Assembly: GCA_040404065.1 (NCBI GenBank)
Contig: JBBAJM010000001.1
Reading direction: 5' to 3' (one strand)
DNA length: 64,000 nucleotides
DNA from: Fontibacterium sp040404065
Lineage (GTDB): Bacteria > Pseudomonadota > Alphaproteobacteria > Pelagibacterales > Pelagibacteraceae
Shown here: in pieces, positions 51,561-63,500 of the stretch
How the letters are laid out: every line of letters begins with the position of its first letter
Position numbering within the stretch: position 1 is the first letter of the stretch
The notes under the pieces: generated by a model
The model's input: the letters and a program-made list of their open reading frames with translations, nothing else
What the model was told of the DNA's origin: nothing
Databases searched by the model: none
Made by a program: the position numbers and the translations under genes

Positions 51561-54500
51561 TTAATTTATAGCTCCTGCATTTACCGTCTCTACTGCGCTA
51601 CGTGTGCCAGATAAAGTTATCGTACCAGCTCCACTTTTCACAAAGCTAAAGCCTCCTATTAAATCGCCGTAGAAATTAGTGTTACCAGACTGACTTAAAG
51701 TGAAAACATCAGTTCTGTAAGCAATGATACCAACGCCAGTCAATCCTGATGTTGATGATAACGAACTAAATTGTTGACCGATATTTTGATCAACCATTAT
51801 CAATCTAGCTCCATTACCTGTGAACGAAAGAGCTGAACCAGTAGGAAGCGCGTTATTACCACCGATAATTATATCGCCAGCTGCTATAATTGTATTACCC
51901 GTGTATGTGCTCGCACCATTTAATCTTAAAACGCCAGCTCCTGATTTTGTAACTGTACCTGTGCCACTAATTACTCCTGAATAATCACTGAAAATTCTTT
52001 GTAAAATTGTTAAAGCTCCGCCGCCACTACCTAAGCTAACATTTCCACCTGAAGCTCCGCCGCCAGCTAACGAACTGATCGTTTGAGTTGTTCCATTAAT
52101 ATTTAATCCAACTCCAGCTGTATTTGCTAACACTACTGAAACAGAACTTGTGATGGCGTTATTAGCTGCCAAATTTAATGTACCAGCACTTACAGTTGTT
52201 AGACCTTGATAAGTGCTACCGCCTGTTAAAGTTAAAGTTCCACTTCCAGTTTTAGTAACTGCTCCAGAAGTATTGTCTTTAATTATTCCAGCAAATGTTG
52301 CATCGCTTGTTTGATTGATAGTTAAAGTGCTGTTTGGATATAACCAAGCTAAAGCACCAGAGTCACCTGATAATGTTCCAACATTTAATGACAAACCATC
52401 TTGTAATAATAATAATCTAGCAGCTCCAGTTAATGATAAAGCAGTATTTGGAATTCCGCCATTAATCATAATGATTAAATCTCCACCTGTAACTGCAGTC
52501 GCGCCAGTATAAGTGTTAACTCTTGTTAATCTTAATACTCCGTAACTTGATTTAGTAAATGATCCATCACCACTGATTACGCCTGCGTAATCTCCAAATG
52601 TAAATTGATTTACTGTTAAAGCTCCACCTGTTCCTAAAGTAATATTACCACCCGTTGTTCCACCACCAGAAATTGACCCGATCGTATCAGTTTTGCCATT
52701 AACATTTAAAGCAACTCCAGATGTATTTGCTAGAACCACTTCGCTGTAATCAGGCATAACGTTGTTTGCTCCGATTTTTATAATTCCAGCATTAATTAAT
52801 GTTTTTCCTGTGTAAGTGTTTGAGCCATCCAATGTTAATGTAGAAGATCCAGCTTTAGTTAAGCCACCATCCCCAATAATAGTTCCAGAATAAGTGCCAT
52901 CAACTGCTTGCGTAACTGTTAAAACGTTAGATCTATTTGCTAAATTAATTTGAGCACCCGTTACTCCGTTACCAGATAATGAACCAACGTCTTGAGTAAC
53001 GTCACTAAATATTAATAATAACTTACTAGTACCTGTAAATGTTAATGCAGTGTTTGGTAAAGCATTAGTAACTCCTACTATAATCTCTCCCTCTGTAATT
53101 GTTGTTGCGCCACTATAAGTGTTAGCTCTATTTAACCATAAAGTTCCGTATCCTGATTTTGTAAATGAACCTGCTCCACTAATAACTCCGCTATATATTC
53201 CAAAACTAAATTGATTTACTGTTAAAGCTCCGCCAGTTCCTAAAGTAATATTTCCACCTGAAGTTCCACCACCTGATAATGATCCAATTGTATCAGTCAT
53301 GCCATTAACATCTAAAATAGCTCCAGCTGTATTTGCCATAACTACTTGACTTGAATCTGGCATAACATTGTTTGCGCCTATTTTTAAAGTTCCACCATTA
53401 ATTGTTGTATTGCCTATGTAAGAATTAGAGCCATACAATGTAACTACTGTGCCACTTGAACCAGACATAGTAAGCGGTGAAGAAAACATGTTGCCTAAAT
53501 CTGCATAAATAGTGTGTGTTGTTCCTGATGTTGGATTTAATAAATAAGTATTAGCAGTTATAGCGTTGCCAGATGCGCCAACTGTTACTGATCCGCTCGT
53601 TAATGTTAATGTATCAAAAACCTCTACACGGTCATTTAATTGTAAAGTTCCACCATTAACAGTTACAGCTGCACTGTTATCAATTACTGTTCCCACATCC
53701 GTAACTCCTGCTTGATCTAAAATTAAAGTTCCGGCAAGAACTGTTGTTAAACCAGTGTAAGCGTTCGTTCCTGTTAAAGTTACTGTACCAGCGTCAGTTT
53801 TGGTAACCGCCCCTGCGCCGTTTCCAATAACTCCGCTAACAACTATATTTCCCGCTCCACCAAGTACTAGAAGTTGTGAACCGTTATTAATATTTCCGCT
53901 TAATGTTAAAATTCCAGAGTCAGAGTTAATTCTCACCCCAGAAGCTGATGACGAAATATCAATTGTTCCCTGATAAGTATTGTTGCCGCTTATATTTCTT
54001 AAAGCTCCAGTTGAAGCAATTCCATCACCATTTAACGTTAATGCTTCAGTAGCAATTGTAATTCCACCTATTAATTCTAAAGCAGCACCTTGAGCAACTG
54101 TTATGCCTCCAGTTGTTGTTCCAAAAGCAGATGCATGACTTGCTCTTATTATACCTGCAGAAATTGTTGTAGCGCCTGTGTAATTATTAGCGCCTGACAA
54201 GAATAATGTGCCTGATCCATCTTTAGTTAATGTACCAGTGCTTGTGTCAATTGGGTCTGCAACTGAAATGTTATTGGCTCCACCGAAAGTTATATTATAA
54301 CTTCCAGTAATTCCGTTACCGCTTGCAACATCTAAAGTTAACAATCCAGAGTCAGAGTTAATTCTTGAGTTAGATGCTAAAGTAATAGCACCACCATAAG
54401 TATTATTTCCTGAAATATTTCTTAAAGCTCCACCTGAACTAATTCCAGTTCCGTTTAATGTTAACGCCTCAGCGCCAATTGTAATTGCGCCTGATAATTG

Positions 54501-57500
54501 TAATGCAGCACCATCTGCAACTGTTACTCCACCAGCAACTGTTCCAAGAGCTGTATTATTTGCAGCTGTTAACACCCCTGCAGAAATTGTAGTTGCACCT
54601 GCGTAAGTGTTAGCTCCAGATAAAGTTAATGTGCCAGATCCATCTTTAGTTAATGTACCAGAACCTGTGCTAATAATTGTGCTAACTGTTGTGTTTCCAC
54701 TTCCGCCCACTGTTAAATTAAAGTTAGTTCCAGTAATTGCGTCTGTAGATTTATTTAAAGTTAATGTTCCAGAGTCAGAGTTAATTCTAGAGTCAGAAGC
54801 CAAAGTAATTAATCCGCCATAAGTATTGTTGCCTGAAATATTTCTTAAAGCTCCGCCTGAACTAATTCCATCACCATTTAATGTTAATGCTTCAGCACCA
54901 ATTGTAATTGTGCCTGACAATTGTAATGCCGCTCCACTTGCAACTGTTGTTCCTGATGCAGTTGTTCCAAGAGCTGTATTATTTGCAGCTGTTAATGCAC
55001 CTGCAGAAATTGTTGTAAGACCTGTATATGAGTTAGCGCCAGATAAAATTAATGTACCTGATCCAGCTTTTGTTACTACTAAAGCAGAAACACCTTCGCT
55101 AATAATTCCTGTGATTGTACTTGCGCCAATATTGGTAACACTTAATGTTCCTGTAGATTTAATAGCAGCTGCAGTTAATACATCTGTTGTAATTGTAAGA
55201 CCTGTAAGAGCAGTTGTTCCACCAACAGCTCCTGTAAATGTCACATCTCCCGTGCTAGATCCACCTGTATTAGTAATTGTTAAAGTGTTAGCTCCATTCA
55301 CTGTTGAACTAAATAAAATAGTTCCAGTTGGAGCTGTTAATGTTGGGCTTGCAGTTAATGTAACTGCACCTGAATAAGTTTGTCCGTTATTTGTTGTAGT
55401 AACGTTAGCACCAAGACTTGTTGTTCCTGATACGCTGAATGAAGTTGCGTTAGTAATATTTCCACCAATTGAAGAGTTACCAGTGATTGTTAAAGAGAAA
55501 CCACCTCCATCAACTGTTGAAGAGTTTGTAACCGTTGAACCAGCAAGTGTTGTGTTGGCTGTTAATGTAACAGCACCTGTGTAAGTTTGTGTGCTAGCTA
55601 TTGTAACGTTAGCGCCAATGCTTGAAGCTCCAGAAACATCTAACGTTGTTCCGTTAGAAATAGCAGCAGTTGTTGTTAATGCAGCTGTTGAAACCGCAGC
55701 TCCAAATGTTGTTGCGCCATTAATTGTTAATTGTGCTGGTCTTTGAGATCCACCAATAATACTTACAAATGTGTTAGTTGCTCCAGAAACAGTAATTGTT
55801 CCCTCTGTTGCAGCTAAACCATTAATAGTTCCAGTGATTGTTTTTCCTGTTCCTGAGAATGTAACTCCAGCTGTTCCAGTATTGTCATCTAAAGTAATTG
55901 CAGTAACAGTTACTGTGTTTGCAAAATTTGCTAATGAATTTTCGCCAGAAACATTTCCACCTACAACGTTAATGTTTGTAGTTGTTCCTTGTATTACTGT
56001 TCCATTAAATAATGCAGAACCCGCTTTTGTAGTTGTTCCAATAGTTATTGTGTCAGCTGCAACGTTACCTGAGAATGTAATAATTCCTGGAGCACCATCA
56101 GCACTATTAATAATTTGAATAGTTGTTGTGCCATTGTCAGTAATAGCAGGCGATATTGTTTTAGCTGAAGTTGCGTTAAATAATAATGTACCGTAGTTAG
56201 CAATTGTTGTCGCAGTTACTGCATCTGAGAATGTTAATTGCTCACCTGCAACGTTAGTAATTGTTCCAAGTGCTCCATTAGTAGCTCCACCGACAGCTCC
56301 TGCAAATATTACGTTTCCTGAACCAGCTCCAAAAGTTAAATTATTTGCTCCTGATGTCGAACTATCTACTGTGCTCGAGAAAGTAATTGTGCTCGATGTT
56401 GCAGTTAATGTTTTAGTAGTTGCAGATCCACTAATAGTTACTGCTCCTGTGTAAGTTTGTGCTCCAGATGTTGAAACGTTAGCGCCAAGAGTTGTTGTTC
56501 CTGATACGCTAAATATATTAACGCCTGAGATTGCACCGTTAATAACTGAGTTTCCTGTTTCAGTTAAAGAGAATGTAGCTCCACTAATTGTGTTTGAGTT
56601 AGTAATTGTAGTTCCAGTTAATGTTCTATCAGCAGTCGCTAATGTAACTGCACCTGTGTAAGTTTGTGTTCCAGATGTTGAAACATCTGCTTTAAGTGTT
56701 GTAGTTCCACTAACAGATAAATTTTTTCCAGTTCCAGATAAAGTTACAGTGTCAGTTCCAGTGCCATCACCAAATACAGCATTACCTGTAACTGTTAATG
56801 AATAAGCGCCGTCTAATGTTGAGTTAGTTGTGATTGTTGTGCCTGTTAATGTTCTGTCAGAATTCGCTAATGTAACTGCACCCGTGTAAGTTTGTGTTCC
56901 AGATGTTGTAACGTTAGCTCCTAATGTTGAAGCTCCAGAAACTGAAAGACTTGTTAAAGCAGTTCCCGCTCCAACCGCTCCATTTAAAGCAACAGGACCA
57001 GTGCTGTTAGTAATAGTTAAAACTTGAGCTCCATTAATTGTGCCTGATAAAGTTAGAGTTCCTGAGCCTGTATCATTTTTAATAGTCGTAGCTCCAGCTA
57101 AAGTAATATTGCCTGAAGCAGTAGCTCCTGCTGTTGCATGAGAATTATAAAGTGCACCAGATGAAAGGTAACCAGTTCCTGATAAACTTAGAGCATTTGC
57201 AACTGTGTAAGAATTTAAATCAATTGCTGCGCCAGAACTTACTGTTACAGCACCCGTACCAAATGCACCGTTTGTAACTGAACCCGTTGAAGAAATTCCA
57301 GCTTGTACAATACCACTCGAAATAGTAGTTCCGCCTGTGTAAGTGTTAGCACCTGATAAAATTAATGTACCTGTTCCAGATTTAGTTAATGCACTTCCGC
57401 TGATAATACTTAAAATACTACCTGTTCCAGCATTAGTAATAATACTAGCTCCACCTAAATTTATTCCTCTGTTAGCATTAATTATAACTCCATCAGCCAA

Positions 57501-60500
57501 TGAAAGAGTCATAGTATTTGCAATAGTTAATTGATCAGACACATATGATGCTGGAGCTGTACCTAAATTTGAGTCGCTGCTAATTGCTAATGTACCTTGT
57601 GCAATACTAGTTTTACCTGAGTAAGTATTTGTTCCAGATAAAGTTAAAGTGCCAGAGCCTGATTTAGTTAAATTACCAGCGCCTGATATTACTCCATCAA
57701 AACTTGTTGTGCCATTTACAGTAGTTGTTAATTTCTTGCCGCTTGCTATAACAATTGAACCAGAGCCAGTTATCGCTCCAACTGCATCAGTTTCGTTTAA
57801 TTGGTAAGTTGCGCCACTTGCAACTGTAATAGTGCCATTAATTGCTAATGTGTCAGCCACTGCACTTGTAATTAAAGTTCCAGCATTAATCGTTGTATTT
57901 CCAGTATAAGTATTAGCAGCGGATAAAGTTAATGTTCCAGCTCCAGCTTTTGTTAAAGCTAATGCAGAAGCACCATCGCTTATAATTCCTGTAATTGTAC
58001 TTGTGCCACCATTCGTAACACTTAATGTTCCTGTAGATTTAATAGCAGCTGCAGTTAATACATCCGTTGTAATTGTAAGTCCTGTAAGAGCAGTTGTTCC
58101 ACCAACAGCTCCTGTAAATGTTACATCTCCTGTGTTAGCTCCACCGCTATTAGTAACAGTTAAAGCATAAGCTCCATCAACCGTTGAACTAAATAGAATA
58201 GTTCCGCTTGGAGCTGTTAATGTTGGGCTTGCAGTTAATGTAACTGCACCTGAATAAGTTTGTCCGCCAGTTGTTGTAGTAACACTAGCACCAAGGCTTG
58301 TTGTTCCAGAAATACTTAAGCTTGTAATATTTGTAATATTACCGCTGATAACTGCATTTCCTGTTTCTATTAAAGAGTATCCACCGCCTGCAATTGTCGA
58401 GCTATTTGTAATTGTTGAACCTATTAAAGTAGTATTGGCTCCTAAAGTAATAGCATCACCATAAGTTTGAGCTCCTGTTGTTCTAACAGATCCTCCATTA
58501 ATTACAGTTGTTCCACCTGCATTTGTTGTAACGCTAGCAAGGTAAGGAGAGGTTGCACCAACTGTTCCACTAAATGTTGTGGCTCCTGAAGTGTTAACTG
58601 TTAACGCTCTTGCGGATGTAGTGCTCTCAATTGTTCCAGCAAAAGAAATGTTTCCAGATGAGCTTGAAGTTAAAGTAACGTCTGCTCCTAAAGTAACGTT
58701 CTCACCAAAAGTTTGCGCACCCGTTGTTGTAATTGCAGTTGTGTTAATTGCAAGTGTTCCACCTGCGTTTGTTGTTAAACTTGTTAAAGCAGTTGATCCA
58801 CCAATAATTCCTGAAAGTGTTGTTGTGCCAGTCGTGTTAATCATTAATGTGTAAGCACCATTAACTGTTCCGCCTAAAGTAACGTCACCCGCTGTGTTTG
58901 CAAAAATAATTGTATCTCCAGTTAGAACTGTTGGCGTATTTGAGTCTCCAATTGATATTGGTGTATTTGTTGATCTAAATAATCCTCCAATATTAACCTG
59001 ACTTGGAGCAGTTGCAGTAACTCCACCTGTAAATTCTAATCCTCCCGAAATTGTCACTCCTACTAAAGTAAGTGTTCCTGTATTAGAAAAAGTAACTGCA
59101 TTTGTAATTATACCGCCACCATTAATTGCAATGTTATAAGCTGCGGCTGCAGTACCAAATGTTGTTGCCGTAACAAAGCCTGTGAATGTAATAGTTCCAG
59201 TTGTTGCTGTTAATGTAACTGTTGCAGCATCTACTGAACTTGAGAATGTTGTTCCGCCTGATTGAGTAACCGTTACTGTTCCAATATCAGTTCCAACTGT
59301 ACCACTAACTGTAACTGCGCCTGTTGTATTAATAGTTAAGTTAGAAGCCGTGCTACCTACTGTTCCTGTTACTGAAGATAAACTTAATGTATTTGCAATT
59401 CCTGTTCCAACTGTAAGAGTAACGCCATCTGCTAAAGTTGCAGCTCCTAATGTAATATTTCCTGTTGATGTTCCACCAACCGTTGAGTTTCCACCAACAC
59501 TGATACCTGTATCAGCATCTCCTAAAGTAATAACTCCTGTTCCTGCAGCAGTAACAGTTCCATTTAAATTAATGCTACTTGGATTAGTTGCAACTACTCC
59601 TCCTGTAAATGCTATTGTGTCACTACCATTTCCAAGAGTAACAGTTCCTGTATTAGAGAAAGTAGTCGCTCCAGCAATTGTGTTGCTTGATCCATTAAAT
59701 ACTACGTTGTAAGCGCCTGTTCCTGCAGCAACTGTTAATGCTGTTCCTGCGGTAACGTTACCGCTAAACGTAACAGACGTTGAAGCTTTTGAATCTGATA
59801 TTGCAATTGTTGCAGCGTTTACTGTACTTGAGAATGTTGTTCCTGCAGATTTAGAAATTGTTATTGTTCCAAGTGCAGTTCCAGATCCAACAGCACCCGT
59901 TACGCTAATTGTTCCAGATGTAAGACCTGTATCTAAAATTAAATTTTGCGCTGAAACGTTTGTAATTGTTCCAACAAAACTAATATTTCCATTAGATGTT
60001 GTAACTAAAGTAGTGTTTGCACCTAATGTAACGTTATCGTTATAAGTTTGTGTGCCTGTTGTTGTAATTCCAGTTGTATTAATTGCAGTTATTCCACCTG
60101 TGTTTGTCGTTAAACTTGTTAAAGCAGTTGAGGCACCAATAATTCCTGAAAGTGTAGTTGTTCCTGTTGAATTAAGATCTAAAGTGTAAGCACCATTAAT
60201 TGTTCCACCTAAAGTAATATTTCCAGTTGTGTTTCCAGAAATAATTGTGTTTGCAGTTAAAACTATTGGTGTGTCTGAATCTCCAATTGATATTGCAGTA
60301 TTCGTTGATTGAACAGTTCCACCAATATTAACTTGGCTTGGAGCAGTTGCGGTAACACCAGCTGTAAATGTTGTTGTGCCAGCTAAAGTAAGAGTTCCAG
60401 TGTTAGAGAAAGTTGCAGCATTTGTAATTGTACCGCCACCATTAATTGCAATGTTATAAGCTGCAGCTGTAGTTCCAAATGTCGTTGCAGTAACAGCGCC

Positions 60501-63500
60501 TGTAATAGTTGTTCCTGAGTTTGCGTTAATAGTTGTTGCAGCAACTGTGCTGTTAAATGTCGTTGTGCCAGCGCTAATAGTTATAGTCGATAAAGGATTT
60601 GTAGCACCAATTGCACTTGCAAATGTTTTTCCAGTTCCAGAAACTGTAATTGTTCCTTCAGTTGTAGCTAAACCATTAATTGTTCCAGTAATTGTTGCTG
60701 TTGTTCCTGAGAACGTAGCTGAAGCTGTTGCTGTGTTATCATCTAAAGTAATTGCAGTAACAGTTACAGTAGATGCAAAGTTACCAAGGGAAGCTTCTAA
60801 TGAGTCTCCACCAACAATATTAATATTTGTTCCAGTAACTGTTCCGTTAAATAATGCAGAACCCGCTTTTGTAGTTGTTCCAATAGTTATTGTGTCAGCT
60901 GCAACGTTACCTGAGAATGTAATAATTCCAGGTGCACCATCAGCACTATTTATAACTTGAATAGTAGTTGTACCGTTATCTGTAATTGCTGGTGTTATTA
61001 TTTTAGCTGAAGTTGCGTTAAACAATAATGTGCCGAAGTTAGCAATTGTATTTGCAGTTACGTTATCAGAGAATGTTAATTGTTGTCCTGACGCATTAGT
61101 AATTGTTCCTAAATTGAAAGTTGTTCCAACCGCACCTGTAAATGTTGCAGTTCCAGTACCTGTTCCAAATGTTAAATCTCTATCTGTTGCATCAACAGCA
61201 TTAATTGTGCTTGAGAAAGTAATTGTATTTGCCGTTGTAGTTAATGTTGGACTTGCAGATAATGTAACTGCACCTGTGTAAGTTTGTGTTCCAGATGTTG
61301 TAACGTTAGCTCCTAATATAGAAGCTCCAGAAACTGAAAGACTTGTTAAAGCTGTGCTTGCTCCAACGTTTCCGTTTAAAGCAACTGGGCCAGTGCTGTT
61401 AGTGATAGTTAAAGCTTGAGCTCCATCAATTGTGCCTGATAAAGTTAAAGTACCTGAACCTGTGCTATTTTTAATAGTAGTAGCACCAGCTAAAGTAATA
61501 TTGCCTGAAGCAGTAGCACCTGTTGTTAAGTGAGAATTATAAAGAGCACCTGATGAACTGTAACCAGTGCCAGATAAAGTTAAAGCATTTGAAACTGTGT
61601 AAGTATTTAAGTCAATTGCTCCAGCAGTGTTTACTGTTACAGAGCCTGTACCAAATGCACCGTTTGTAACTGAACCCGTTGAAGAAATTCCAGCTTGAGC
61701 AACACCATTAGAAATAGTAGTGCCTCCTGTGTAAGTGTTAGCTCCAGATAAAGTTAATGTACCAACTCCAGATTTTGTAACTGCTAAAGCAGTTGAGCCA
61801 TCACTAATAACTCCTGTGATTGAACTTGCTAGAGCATTATTAACACTTAATGTTCCTGTAGATTTAATTGCAGCTGCCGTTAATGTATTTGTTGTAATAT
61901 CAAGTCCTGTAAGAGGAGTTGTTCCACCCACAGCACCTGTAAATGTTATATTTCCTGAACTAGTGTTAACAATGGTTAAAGAATAAGCACCATCTACTGT
62001 TGAGCTGAATAGAATATTTCCTGCATCAGTTAATGTATCATTTGCATACAATGTAACTGGACCTGTGTAAGTTTGTGAGTTTCCAGTTGTTGTAACGTTA
62101 GCTCTTAAACTAGAAGGTCCTGATACTGACAATGAAGTAGCGTTTGTAATTGCAGCTCTAAGATCTAATCCAGCATTTGTTCCTGTGATTGCAATTGCAT
62201 TTAGTGCATAAGTATTTCCAACAGTTCCATTAAATTGAACCGTAGCTGCAGTTCCTGTTGCAATAGTTAAACTTCTAGCTCCACCCGAGTCACTGTTTAC
62301 TGTGCTTGTGAATGTAACGTTATCACCTGTTGTTGTTAAAGTTCTATCAGCACTATTTACTGTAACTGCACCTGTATAAGTTTGTGTTCCAGTTGTTGAA
62401 ACGTTAGCTCCAAGACTTGTTGTTCCTGATACGCTGAATATATTAACTCCTGAAATTGCACCGTTAATAACTGCATTGCCTGTTTCAGTTAAAGAGAATG
62501 TAGCTCCAGTAATTGTTGAAGAGTTTGTAATAGTTGTTCCAGTTAATGTTCTATCCGCTCCACTTAATGTAACTGCGCCCGAATAAGTTTGTATTCCAGA
62601 TGTATTAACGTTTGCACCTAAATCAGAAACTCCTGATACAGTTAATGAAGTAGCTCCCGCTGAACTGTCAGATGTTTTTTGAATAACAGCATTAAGATCA
62701 AGTGCACCTGTAATTGCAATTGCGCCCAATGGGTTTGTTCCACCAACTACACCATTAAATCTAATAGTTGGAGTAGCTCCACCTGAGGTAAGTGTTAAAG
62801 CTCTTGGCGTAGCTCCATCACTATTTACTGTTGAACCGAAAACAATAGTGTCACCTGCAGAAGCAGAAGTTGTTGTTAAAATTCTATCAGCACTGTTTAG
62901 TGTAACTGCGCCTGTGTAAGTTTGTGTTCCAGTTGTTGAAACGTTAGCACCAATACCTGTTGTTCCTGATACGCTAAAGTTAGTAACTGATGTAATAGCT
63001 CCACCAATTGAAGAGTTACCAGAAATTGCTAAAGCAATAGAACCTCCGCTTAATGTTGATGAGTTAGTAATTGTTGTACCTGTTAATGTTCTAGGACCAG
63101 TTCCTGAAACTGTAACTGCGCCTGTGTAAGTCTGCCCTCCAGATGTTGTAACATCAGCACCTAAATCAGAAACTCCAGCAACCGTTAATGATGCAGCACC
63201 TGTAATTGCAGCATTAAGATCTAACGTACCGCCGTTTGTAGTTGTAATATTATTTATAGGAGCGGTTCCGCCAACAATTCCATCTAGTTTAAGAATTCCT
63301 CCGCTTATAGTTAAATTTTTTGGTGTAGCGTTATCGCTGTTTACAGCGTCAGTAAACCAAACGGTTCCTGATGTTGTAGTTAATGCAATATCTGCACTTA
63401 AGGTAACAGGACCGTAGAAAGTTTGGTTTCCAACTGTTGATAGTGCTCCGCTAATATTTATTCTGCTTGTGTTTCCAGATTTACCAACGGTTAAAGTTCC

